64,000 nt of DNA from Apostichopus japonicus. Lineage: Eukaryota; Echinodermata; Holothuroidea; Aspidochirotida; Stichopodidae. The stretch covers positions 18,675,418 through 18,739,417 of the forward strand of contig NC_092570.1 of assembly GCF_037975245.1 (NCBI RefSeq). The letters run 5' to 3'. The notes under the pieces were generated by a model. It saw nothing but the letters and a program-made list of their open reading frames with translations, did no database searches and had not been told where the DNA came from. Made by a program: the position numbers and the translations under genes. Positions 53,063-63,219 of the stretch are shown piece by piece (the first letter of the stretch is position 1; every line of letters starts with the position of its first letter).

Positions 53063-53225
53063 AATCATCAGAGTCTAGCTTGCTACCCGAGGCCACCAAA
53101 GCTACAGGCTGGTATGGTGACCCAGCCACAGATGGTACAGTCTACTATGTTCCCATCCAACTTAGTTTACAACCAGTTGCCTCAGATGACGATGATGGCG
53201 CAACCGCAGTTTTTACAAAGTCCTC
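53063..53225 (+). CDS. mbnl: Muscleblind-like protein, Gln/Met-rich C-terminal linker exon
   Basis: A 163-nt exon between a strong acceptor (tttcccccttcccag) and a consensus donor GTAAGT. It enters in phase 0 and leaves in phase 1. It encodes 54 residues beginning NHQSLACYPRPPKLQAG and continuing with Met/Gln/Pro-rich sequence (VTQPQMVQSTMF, QLPQMTMMAQPQFLQ). The last base joins the next exon to make a Leu codon. Vertebrate MBNL C-terminal regions are similarly rich in Gln, Met, Ala and Pro and mediate self-association and splicing activity. A second frame is also open across the whole exon (Ser/Glu/Asp-rich), but no upstream exon found has the phase to feed it. Confidence 0.85.
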
Positions 53226-53903
53226 GTAAGTGACACCCCAGTAAAATTGGTACCAATGTGAATGGCCTTTGACCTTGAAAAGTACAACAAAAGTATCATT
53301 TTGTGGATTCCTACCTGGGGGGAAAGTAGGGGATACATACCTGCGCTGAGAATGTGTGGGATCAGTGCTTACCAAGGAGAGAGAGAGGGTCAGATGTTTT
53401 CGTTTGCCGTTACCCAGAAGGACACGGAATGGGGAAGGCTGCCCTGTGATTAAGTAAAATGCATCTTTGTAGTTTGGGGCAGGCAGCACGGTACAGTTAT
53501 ATGCTCATGCCGCACGGTCTGGTTAAAGCCTCATGCAGCACAGTGCGGTTATATCTCCATGCCGCACGGCATGGTTATATCCTCATTGGTTAAACCCAGA
53601 ACTTGTCGTCTTTTCAACCACTCCTAACACCTACCCCACTCTGTGAAGTAACCTGCACGTCAAAAGCATCAAAGTATTGCATCATAGTTATCTGGGAAAC
53701 CCTCCCGGTTGCCATGGCGACGAATGGTCAGACAGGAAAGAAAACGTTTATAGATGCAAAAAGTTACCTCTCTTCTGCTCTGTAGAACTGAACAATTTTG
53801 GGGTAGGGGTGGGGAAGAGGGGGGGAATGTCTTTAATTTGACGTTAAGAAACTTTAAAAAAAATACTGTTTTTCTTGATTTCTCTTTCTCTCCCTTTTCT
53901 TAG
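53226..53903 (+). other. Intron with short GC-richer repeat
   Basis: Short intron. At 53488-53585 there are about three degenerate copies of a 31-bp motif (catgccgcacggt...tggttatat). No coding content. Confidence 0.75.
53488..53585. repeat. Degenerate tandem repeat of about 31 bp
   Basis: The words catgc(c/a)gcac(g/a)g and ggttatatc recur three times in tandem within the intron. Confidence 0.7.
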
Positions 53904-53956
53904 TTCCTATGATGCCTACATTTCCTCTAATGGCCCCACACTTTATACATAACCAG
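53904..53956 (+). CDS. mbnl: Muscleblind-like protein, small Met/Pro/Phe exon
   Basis: A 53-nt exon between a strong acceptor (cttttcttag) and consensus donor CCAG/GTAAGT. Entered in phase 1 from the exon at 53063, it reads LPMMPTFPLMAPHFIHNQ and leaves in phase 0. Its hydrophobic Met/Pro/Phe composition continues that of the previous exon. Skipping this 53-nt exon would shift the frame and would remove the fifth and sixth zinc fingers. Confidence 0.82.
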
Positions 53957-54596
53957 GTAAGTATCATACTGTGAATTCAAAATGAGGTAACATTCTACGA
54001 CATAGCAGTTTGTTTCTCACGGAAATTGCTGTTTGTGAAAGACCTTGCCCGAGTAAACAAACTGTTGCCCACCCACCCACACACACCCTCTCTTTACATA
54101 TTTCTATGATAAAAGTAAACCAGATCGTTCAAAGGTGTAGTATGTTCTTAAGTAAACATTGCGTTTGTTTCGCTTGCATCATTTGAATGAAGGTGTGCAA
54201 ACCTTGGAAAACAGCAGTTAATCACTTTCTGTCACACTAGTTTTGAAAGGGACAATGTCAATGGTGCAATAATTTGCTAGATATATTAAAATAGCCACAA
54301 TTGAGCTCAAGTTGGTAGTTATGAAGTTTTTCCATCCGCAAAAGAATAAATGGTGTAAAGGGTTATTTACTAGAAAAGTTCAGAAGCAATCAAAGTCCCT
54401 GTCAACATTGCTATTATTGGGACTATATATTGACCCCAGAATTGTAGTGATGTCAACACAGGATTGAGACGGGGTGGGGAGGGGGAGACGGGGTGGGGAG
54501 GGGAGGGGAGGGGGGAGACAGGAGTAAGACCACTTTTCACAAGCATTGAAATGGCTGGAAATTAATTTGATATTTTTTCTTCCATTTTATTCGTAG
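53957..54596 (+). other. Intron ending with a G-quadruplex-like block
   Basis: Short intron with no exon. At 54471-54516 a run of GGGG blocks (ggggtggggaggggg and repeats) lies about 80 nt upstream of the zinc-finger 5 exon. Confidence 0.75.
54471..54516 (+). promoter_or_regulatory. G-quadruplex-capable intronic block
   Basis: More than eight runs of four or more G separated by one to four bases on the transcript strand, with a tandem ggagacggggtggggag unit. It is about 80 nt before the acceptor of the zinc-finger 5 exon and could form a stable RNA structure that affects its splicing. The regulatory role is inference. Confidence 0.5.
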
Positions 54597-54684
54597 AATA
54601 CTTCAGAAACTCTACCGGTCTGTAGGGATTTCAAGTCTGGCAACTGTAAACGACCAAACTGCAAGTACGCACACGTCGTTGAAG
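54597..54684 (+). CDS. mbnl: Muscleblind-like protein, exon with zinc finger 5
   Basis: An 88-nt exon, phase 0 in and phase 1 out, between acceptor ttttattcgtag and consensus donor GAAG/GTAAGC. It encodes NTSETLP then VCRDFKSGNCKRPNCKYAHV, a complete CCCH finger with C-x7-C-x4-C-x3-H spacing and the muscleblind-like pattern VCRxFxxGNC. Typical muscleblind first-position fingers (1 and 3) have C-x6-C in the middle, so this finger is two residues shorter. Vertebrate MBNL1-3 have four fingers and fly Mbl two. This exon and the next would add a third tandem pair at the C-terminus. It might instead belong to a separate CCCH gene, but strand, order, spacing and phase fit one transcript. Confidence 0.85.
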
Positions 54685-55858
54685 GTAAGCAACGTGGACC
54701 TGGTTCATATCTGAGATTTCAATAATAATAATAATAATAATAATATATTCTTTTGTTTTGGTCTTTGAGGACTTATGCCATTACCCTCTCTCCACATATT
54801 TCTATGCGTAAGAGTAAGTTTTTAAAAAGTGTACAGCGAAGAGCGAGGCCACAGATTGTTGCGTGGGAGGTCAACACCAGAGAGCTTTCTTACGGTTTGA
54901 GTCACGAAGAAGCAGGTTTTTCTTTTTTTTCTTATTTATTTATATTATTTTTTTAAAAATATTGTTAAATGCACTAGCGTAAGTCTAACGCAGTTGTTGC
55001 TCAGGTATGTGGTTTCCATCCCTATGGCCGAAACAGACTCATTGCCTGTCGGAGAGCTGTTCTATCGCTCTGGGTGGTAAGTATGAGCCGTGTGATGGGA
55101 GCGAACGAGATCCTGACATTTTAGAAAAAGTTACCTTTAAAAATATCATCGAACGGTCCATTTTTCGTAGTTGGCTGTATTAAGTTAGCAGTCACATGTG
55201 GTGAATTAAGTGGATTTAATATAGACAAGAGTTTAGGTTAATGTTCAAACAATTCAGGCCACTCTATGTAGGTTCACGATAGCGTCCCTGAGTTCTGCTA
55301 CAGGTACTCATTACTGGGAGATAGTGATCCACAGAGAATCTGTCCAGATTTGAATTATCTGTTGATATGAACAGGAGTGGAATAGTGGGGCTGATCCATC
55401 TCGAAGTACCTTAGGTGGTCATCTTAGCTAACGATCACTTTTAGTTTAAACTAGGGGTGGGATAAAACTGTTGTAGGATTTATCTTGAAAGGGAAACTCG
55501 ATGAGTTTCTCCATTAACTGCCTCGAGCAATTGTAGCGATGGACCTCCAAAAATAAAGCAACATGAAGTAACCCCAACTGAACAGAGAGATATTAAAAAG
55601 ATGTTCTTTTTCCCTAAAAGATGGCCTAGTTGTAGGAATCGTGTAAAATTTAACATAGATATTTCCTCCTTTTTCTTCATATTCCATTTTTTTTGGGTCA
55701 TTAGTGGTGTTCTTTTAATAGGAGCGTAGGCATAAGGCACACAAATACGGTACACATGATGTGTGGACGATGGTGGCCGGTGGACTATGTAATATATATC
55801 TTTTCAAACACTCTCTCCTCACCAACAAACCATTCACTAATCAATTCATCACTTCCAG
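54685..55858 (+). other. Intron
   Basis: Intron with an (AAT)n run at 54722-54745. No exon was recognised. Confidence 0.75.
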
Positions 55859-56019
55859 ATTATGTGGAAATAACCGACGGAAAAGTCACAGTGTGTCGCT
55901 ATGCCGTTCAAAACCGTTGCACGAGGCCGCGTTGTAAGTTCTACCATCCGCCCACGACACCCGTAGCTATGGTGAATTCCATCCCCTCTATGCCAACGCC
56001 CGGGGTCACGAATGCTTGA
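55859..56019 (+). CDS. mbnl: Terminal exon A: zinc finger 6a and stop
   Basis: Enters in phase 1 after acceptor caattcatcacttccag. Joined to the finger 5 exon it makes Asp at the junction and reads DYVEITDGKVT then VCRYAVQNRCTRPRCKFYHP. This is a full CCCH finger with C-x7-C-x4-C-x3-H spacing, very like finger 4 of the same protein ([20 protein letters not shown]). A short Pro/Met/Val-rich tail ending PTPGVTNA follows, then TGA at 56017-56019. It provides the second member of a third tandem finger pair. It is clearly paralogous to the exon at 62768 (shared D-x-VEI-x-x-GKVT-x-CR), so the two are alternative last exons. The upstream methionine frame from 55756 is intronic. Confidence 0.88.
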
Positions 56020-57515
56020 CAGAAGAGGGACGATAAGGAAAAAAAAAAAAAGAGGTCTCCCTCGCCAAAACGATGGCATGAACGAGACCTGTTATTTTCA
56101 ACCCGTTGCATTCCATAGAGGTGTCATCCTCTCTCTGGTTTTGTTGCTATTTTTTTATTTTTTTGGTCACAGAGAGAAGAGGATGGTCACTGGTGTACTG
56201 CCGTATGTCAAGAAGCAGTCTGTGTACTGTTTTGATCTTTGATTGTGTTTTCGTTTTTTTTTGGTTTATTTTTTTCTCCATTTTATGATTAATTTTTTTT
56301 CTATGTAGGAAACTGCTGTGAAGTTATAAAATGATACAGATGTTTGTACATTATTACTATGTGGTGCTATACACACAAATGGCATACATATATATTTTTT
56401 GTTTTTGTACCTGAGACCACAAGAGCTCCTCCCTCTGTCATTCCCTCGTTTTCGTACGGATGTGGTCCGTCATTTTGCACCATGTTTTCTTCTCGTTGTT
56501 TTTTCGTGGAGGTTTTTACCATAAATCTTTTGGAGGGTGCCTAAACCTTTTGGTGCAACTTTTGACGAGACCTAGTCATAGTGAGGTCGTTGGTCTCTTT
56601 TAGTGTTTGCCATCGTGTCAGACGTGTGGTTTAGTACGCAGTACCTTAACAAACAACAAAAAAGAAGATAAACGTTAGAAAAAAAGGGGGGTAGGGGGAA
56701 AAAACATCGATGAACAAAAAGAGGAAAAAAACACACAGAAAATGTGGGGAAAAAAAAAACAATAATATGTCTTAAGAGTACCTATGAGTTCTTCCAATTC
56801 ACCATTGTTTTCCAAGTGCAATTTCATGTCGAGTGTGGTGTGAAGAAAGGGCCATTGAGTAACAACAAGTTGAGTGTCTTCGGTTTTTCGTTAAGACTTA
56901 ATTGGTGGTGGGAGGGGGGTGGGGTGGTTGGAGGCATCCTACCGTTGAGTACTATATTCACTTTGAAAGGAAGTTCCCGTGGAGTGACTACCAACTGGGA
57001 CAGTATAATATTTCTCCTTTACCCCAAGTTGAAGCTTACGTTAGAGGAATAGTCATCTTATGAATTGACTCTTGAATCTCGAGACAGTCGAAGTTGCATA
57101 ACTTATCCCCGAGGCTCATTTCTCCTCGGTGGGGGCATTACCAAGTGGGATGGATGGAATCCAATAGTGCCAGTGGATGAGTTATTTTTTAACAAAGTGC
57201 CAGTAATTGTGTGTGAAAGCAGCCAAGGCAAATAATGGGAGTACTTTACCCTAACCTGATGGGTGTACTCACTGACAGAACAAAGGGTTTCCCTTAATGT
57301 ACCCTTACTGTTACAAGAGGGTACCCTCTCAAAACATGGGGGGTGGAGAGGGATTGGTGAGAAGCACTGGATGCACCATCAAAAACTCAAACTTGATCGA
57401 CCATTTCTGGTGAATAATACTCTCTGAAGATGTGGCTGGTCATGAAAAAAAGAGTGACAGAATGTCCTTTGTAGGAAGACAAAACTCTTCATCTCCTCTA
57501 GAACCTGGCAATAAA
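56020..57515 (+). other. Probable 3' UTR of terminal exon A
   Basis: Sequence after the stop, U-rich with G-runs (56687, 56910, 57571). The first canonical AATAAA I see is at 57510, so a UTR of about 1.5 kb is plausible. No coding content was recognised. Confidence 0.5.
57510..57515 (+). terminator. Candidate polyadenylation signal (terminal exon A)
   Basis: AATAAA within cctggcaataaaaccagg, the first canonical signal downstream of the TGA at 56017. No cleavage evidence. Confidence 0.4.
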
Positions 57516-59854
57516 ACCAGGAACACAAAGGCATTGGAAATACTCGTGTTACAAAACAATGTGTGAAGGAAGGAAGGGGGGGGGGGGAGAGGATGATATT
57601 TCCTAAACTTTCATGGTGGCTGCAGTGTTGATGATGAAGAAGTGGGCTTTATGAATGAGTGGCGGCTAAGCCGTCGCCATTGAGTGGATATGTGTGTGAC
57701 TAAAAAAAAACAAAAAAAACCATCAGCAGCTGACGCAGCCGGAAGCCCTGCTGCGGGGTATGCGCCCTTATTAAGAGGATACCATCCTGAAAGGATACGA
57801 CGGAAGCCTCCATCGATATGTGGGGGGTGGGGCGGGGGGAAGGAAACAAATGTGTATACTACATACTATAATTATTTTATCTTTGGATTTTTGTAGCATT
57901 TTTACTTCTGGGGTTAAACAGGGTTTAACAGATAGCTGTTTGTTCTTGTGTAGTCTTTGTGTAGTTATCGATGGATGCAAAGAATGAAGACAGTTTCCAG
58001 TATCTTTTTTTTTTTTAAGTACCAAATATTTTGGTATGCCTTATGTGGTTGGTAGAGCGAAACCACATCGTTTTGTTGGGATATGTGTACATGGCAGCTC
58101 GAAGATGAAGAAAAAAAAAAGACACCGTTTTTTTTCTCTTTTTTTTCCTTCTGTGGTAGAAATGAGCCAGCAACTTAAATGTGTGCTCAAGAAACGTCTT
58201 AAGTGATTAACCAAAGACTTAAAACCAAGTACAAGTAAGGGAGAAATCATTTTCAAAGATATTTTCTTTATAATGTTCATTAGTATATTTTTTTTTTTCC
58301 TTCTTCTTCTCCGTGTTTACTGTTTTCTTTTTTTTCTCATTCTCTCGTGTCTATGGTGAATATTATCAACAATTCACCCTAAATTTGTCTTCTTTTACTT
58401 CTTCTTCTTCTTTTTTCATCTTTATTTCTCTTTCGCCATCTATTTATTTCGTTGTTTCTGACTAGGGATTATTTTTGATTTCCGAATTTGTATATGTTAG
58501 AATTTTAACCCAATTTAGTGCAAATTTGTCAGTCATTTCAACAGACTGGATCAATCTTTGTATTCCATCCTTCCAAGTTTGCCTTTTTTTCTTTTTTTTC
58601 TTTATCACTTTTTTTTTTATTACTACTACTATTATTATTATTACGATCACTGTTATGATTTGGTCTTGTAGTAATCGTTTCCTCTTGTGGATATTACCGA
58701 GACAAGTTGCGTCATGTTATGCCTCTAGTTGTTTGACGTTGGCGATATATTTTTTTTCATATTTGTTTTCTCTCTCTGACTCACTTTCTCTGTTACCTTT
58801 TTGGTCTTTTTTCTGTCTTTTTGACTAAAATAGGCAGAATATGAGCCTCTGACCAGTGTACTAATTTCTGAAATATTAGTTGTAGCAGCTGTAACTCCCT
58901 ATTGGAGTCTCTTAGCTTTTAGAGTAATTATATTATTAAGGGAAATTTTAGTAAATATCGTGTGCATTTTTTTCTCCTTTTTTTTACTTAGTTGCAGCTG
59001 ATAGGGAGATTATAGGCAGTGGTGGTTGTAAATTTTGTTTTAATAATTCTGAAGGCCAAATATGGTGCTAACTGAAATATCAAACATGAAATATGGTTCT
59101 TAGCAAAGTAGACGATGGCTGTGATAAAATTAAGAGTTTGAGCAAAGGAAACCTCAGAACGTAAACTACTACTAGGTCATATAGTGGATAATAAGGTACC
59201 AACGTAATATGTCACATAGTGGGTAATAGAAATTGGCAGAAAGCTACGATTGATAGAAAGAGGGGCGGGGGTGGGAGCTATAGTGGGGGATGGAGGCAGC
59301 AGGTAAGCAGGAGGGGGGGCACTTTTAAAATTGTAAATCAAATCAGTCAGAGAATAAATTCAGTGTTTTAGTAAGGAATATAAACTATCAAAATTAAACA
59401 TGCCATTTTTTAAGTTGATGGTGCAAAAAAGGTATTGTCCCCCTGGTATATCCCAAATTGTCAAACTTTTAATTTTGAAGAAGCACTGTTTTAAAGGTAC
59501 TTTCTTTTTACGAATCTGATGTCGTTTATTAGTTCTAGAGGAAGAAGATGTTATGCTCTTTAATTTTTATCAAAAGAGAAGAAGCAGAGAGATTCTGAAA
59601 GTTATTTTTATTCCACACCTGTTTTTTTTTTTTTTTTTTTTTTTGGTTTTATTTTTATTGGTCTTAGTTAGCTGTGGATATTATTCAAGAGTTTCATCAG
59701 TACTTTAAGTATTTCTGATATTTTAAACTAAACCTAACAGAACTGTTGTTCTGTTCTTTTCTATTGATACCTTTTATTAAATTGTAAGTTATCCCAACAA
59801 AGCTATGTGGTGGCCGAGGTTACTTGTCACTTATCATACCAAAGGATCGATTTA

Positions 59855-59935
59855 TTATCATCATCATCATTATTATCATCATTATTATTGTTATTGTTGT
59901 TACTACTACTGTTATTAATATCATTATCAACGATT
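59855..59935. repeat. (ATC/ATT/GTT)n trinucleotide repeat
   Basis: About 27 units of ATC, ATT, GTT and ACT. It explains the poly-Ile and poly-Asn/Asp frames here, which are not genes. Confidence 0.9.
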
Positions 59936-60938
59936 ATTGTATTTGGAAAAAAAAAGAAAGAAGAAAAAAAAACATGATAACCGTAACAAGACACAATGTT
60001 TGCAGCTGAATGTCCCAAGAAAAAAAACAGCTTCATATTAAGTAAAACATTTTGCAGATATATCTATTAACATAGGTAAGCACAGCAAGAGAGAAAAAAG
60101 TGTTACTTGATAGAAGGAAAATGCAGCGAAATATGCTTGAAAATCAAATAAATAGTAATATCGATGTATTTTTTATTAAAGTTGCATACAGCGGTATAAC
60201 CGGGTCTCTTTATTTTAAGAACACCATTCATTTTAACCAAGAAAATAAGTATTGAAAGTTTGGCTTCATTTTGTGGAAGATTCAACGGGCGGTCGGTGAG
60301 CGAGTTTCATTTCTGCGGACTTTGTTCATAATTAAAATGGTACGTTCCTCTCCCTTGGTACAGACCTCTCAAGGAAGTTATCCTGATTGGACTTGCCTTA
60401 GCCCATCACCTCAACCCCCCCCACCCCCAACCCTCCTCCTATTTCCACATCTAGAAAGTAGATAATGGTAGCTGCCTAGTTGAAATTGCTGATTTTTCCT
60501 CCCTTTTAGAGAGAAAAAAATCAGTTGGTCTATCCAACAAACACCTTTCAAAACCCACTTGCTATATACACTTCTTTCCCTTTTTTCCCTCCTTTTTTTA
60601 ATTTTTTTTTAAAAATAAAACTTTTTGCATGTTGAAATAAAAAGAGAAAAATCTCTCATTCTTTATCAGGTGACTCTTTTCTGCAGCAATGGTCATGAAA
60701 GCGTGCATGTTATTTGCTAAAATTAATCATTATTTTCTCAAACAGGGCATGTAGGTGCTCCTTTCGTTTTTGTCTTCGATTATACACCATGGCATCATTT
60801 CTAGGTGATTTTATCTAGCAAATTAATCTGCTAGAAATACATAGCAGCAAATCTGCTAGGTGGAAGCATCAGTTATTTAGTACCTTGCAAAGCTGTCTTT
60901 GTGTCTTGGGGCCAAATCAGTGATCTTCCATTTTGTAG

Positions 60939-61126
60939 GGGCAGGTATCAAAGAGATATTAAAAAATTTACCTGGGCAAAGTCAAGATACAAAATCTCGA
61001 CTCATTTTGATCTCAGAATTAGCCAAAAATGCTAAACCTGCAGCACAAGACGAGAAATACCTGTGTGAGAAATTCAATCTTGGTATTAAACACTCGTGTT
61101 ATTCCTGTCAACTTAAAAAAACCTAA
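60939..61126 (+). other. Open segment, possible third alternative terminal exon (uncertain)
   Basis: Following ttccattttgtag, 188 nt stay open to a TAA at 61124. Entered in phase 1, as from the finger 5 exon, it would read EGAGIKEILKNLPGQS after the junction and end with HSCYSCQLKKT. It is Lys/Ser/Leu-rich with mixed codons and no CCCH pattern. The acceptor is modest and I recognise no family, so a chance frame or old repeat fragment is equally likely. Confidence 0.2.
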
Positions 61127-62767
61127 AAGACCTCTGCTGTTCTTTATTTGATGATGAGAATCAAGGAGATGTTAATTTTAATTTTAATGGGAATTGAGTT
61201 TATCTATGACGGTAACATAACCGATCAAGAGATGGTTACAAGATGTTGCTTTTAAAACTGTTCATCGATAAATGAATGGAAGATCGCTGATTTCACCAGG
61301 TTAGACAATTCAGTGCCATCCACAGTGTGCATGTGTAGACATATATATGTATATATATATGTATATAAAAGGTGTGCTTAATCAGGAACAGGTGGCAGTG
61401 CTATCATCATCATCATCATCCAACGAAGCATTCTTTAGCTATCTTGCCGCCAGCCACAGTCTTGATGAAGACCACCCCCACACACACATGCACACACACT
61501 ACATATTGCAGCTAGCTAGCTAGCTAGACATGCAGCTATCAATTAGCATGTTGCTGAGCCAGCCGCTAGCAGCCATATCAAGAGCATGTTGTAACATTTG
61601 TATATTCACGCAGTACTGTCATGACTTTTGAGATTCGCAATTCTGACAGTCGTCGATTTTCTCGTATGCAAAATGTTTAGTACGTATTTTTCATTTTTTG
61701 CCCCCTGTTGAAATGCATTTTCTCACCCCCCCCCCCACCCCCTCTCTCTTTCTCTCTCATAAAGCTTGCTTGGCAGCACCGTGGATTTGAAAAGGTCATC
61801 AGTATTGCACCCAATGTTAGAAATCCGGGGGGGGGGGGGGGAGTGGGAAACGATCTCATTTGGCAAATGGTTTAATCATAAACATTGGACCCGACTGAAT
61901 AAGTCCTTTACCCTCCATGAGAGCACACTGATTAATCAATTTCAGCTTTATAGTTTGCTATAATTTGGGACAATACTGAAGACCTTAAAAGCAAGCTTTT
62001 GTTTTTTTCACAGCTATTTAACATTTTCCCCTTTTTTTTCAAGATATCCCACTTGGTGATTCACCCACTACTCACCTAACAATAACTATGTCCATTTTTC
62101 CCTCTTCAGTTTTTTTTTTTTTTTTAAGTTCAAATAAAAACCCATATCGAATGTGTCACCTGCTTATGGACAATATGCACAAGGAACATGTGGGATACTT
62201 GCTGTAGTGGTATTATGCACCCAACTGCCCCCTCCATCTCTCCCCCCCCCCCCCATATTGCAGAATATAATAGCAAGTGGCATATTATAACGATAAATGT
62301 ACCATTCATGTACTGGGGACATTTTACACCCAAAAAAAATCATCTTTTCTTCCCCATTCCCCCCCATTTGCTCCTCCCTTACTCTACCCCTCCCCTCCCC
62401 CCCCCCCCCAAACCATCATTCTCACAGTTTTCTACAAATAGAATATTTGTAGTTGAATGCCGTGTTCAAATTTACATGCATGCTATGTTGCTTCCTTGTC
62501 AATTCAACTATTTGCGCTGACATGTATAATGGTTTGCCACATATTTTTTTGGGCTGATTGCGAGCATTCCTACCTAGCATACTACCATGCTTGCACAGCC
62601 TGGGTGGCAATGTCTTTAATTCTATCTGATTTTCAGCTTTTATGTTTTTGTTTTCCTCTATTTTCTCTCACTCTATCTCTCTCTCAATTTTTTTTTGTTT
62701 TTTTGTAGTGACTTTTAAAAAGAAAAAAGAAAGATACAAGAGTTGTTTTCTCTTCTTCACCTCACAG

Positions 62768-62934
62768 ACAAAGTTGAAATTGTGGAGGGAAAAGTCACGC
62801 TTTGCCGAGATGCAGCCAAAGGGAAATGCATGCGAACCAACTGCAAATACTACCACGTCCCCATCACTGCAACCAACGGCATCCTTCCCGCTACCGCATC
62901 CGCAAACGCAACGGCTGCTAGTGCTACCTTTTAG
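62768..62934 (+). CDS. mbnl: Terminal exon B: zinc finger 6b and stop
   Basis: Enters in phase 1 after acceptor ttctcttcttcacctcacag. Joined to the finger 5 exon it again makes Asp and reads DKVEIVEGKVT then LCRDAAKGKCMRTNCKYYHV, a full C-x7-C-x4-C-x3-H CCCH finger. The tail is Ala/Thr/Asn-rich (ITATNGILPATASANATAAS) and ends ATF, TAG at 62932-62934. The N-terminal part aligns with exon A without gaps through the whole finger, while the tails differ. The two exons therefore arose by duplication and offer two versions of finger 6 with different RNA-contacting residues and C-termini. Exon B lies about 6.7 kb downstream, so use of exon A would need polyadenylation before it. Confidence 0.87.
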
Positions 62935-63084
62935 CAGTATTCATCAATGGCTTGCAAAAAAACCCCGCCACTCATATGCCCTAGATAAATCTGTTAGTAT
63001 GTGTGGTGTCTGTATGTGTGTGTCTGGATAGACTTTCAAAGAAATATTAAAAAAATTAAAATTAAAAAAAAAAAATCTCGGCAG

Positions 63085-63088
<4 letters not shown>

Positions 63089-63119
<31 letters not shown>
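63089..63119. repeat. Poly-T tract
   Basis: About 31 consecutive T. It could be the reverse-strand poly-A tail of a retroposed element, but no adjacent body was recognised. Confidence 0.85.
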
Positions 63120-63123
<4 letters not shown>

Positions 63124-63213
63124 GTTTACTTCAAGCCACAAGTCTTTATTTACCGATGTCAGATGCCCAAAACACACCCCAATAATTATTTTAAAAAAAT
63201 TTAAAAATTGAGA

Positions 63214-63219
63214 AATAAA
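63214..63219 (+). terminator. Candidate polyadenylation signal (terminal exon B)
   Basis: AATAAA in gagaaataaagtcatg, 280 bp after the TAG at 62932, the first canonical signal downstream. Confidence 0.5.

Larger units (their letters stand above)
57516..62767 (+). other. Interval between the two alternative terminal exons
   Basis: Intron when exon B is used, or 3' UTR continuation and flank when exon A is used. It contains T-rich runs (59622-59644), a trinucleotide ATC/ATT array at 59855-59935, a small TA tract at 61337-61367, (ATC)n at 61404-61420, poly-G/C runs at 61729, 61828 and 62240, and one uncertain open segment at 60939-61126. Confidence 0.6.

Noticed and set aside
53063-62934. Separate CCCH gene downstream of an MBNL gene
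   Set aside because: Considered because a third finger pair is unexpected. Same strand, matching phases, muscleblind-like linker composition and finger 6 similarity to finger 4 favour one gene, but only transcripts can settle it.
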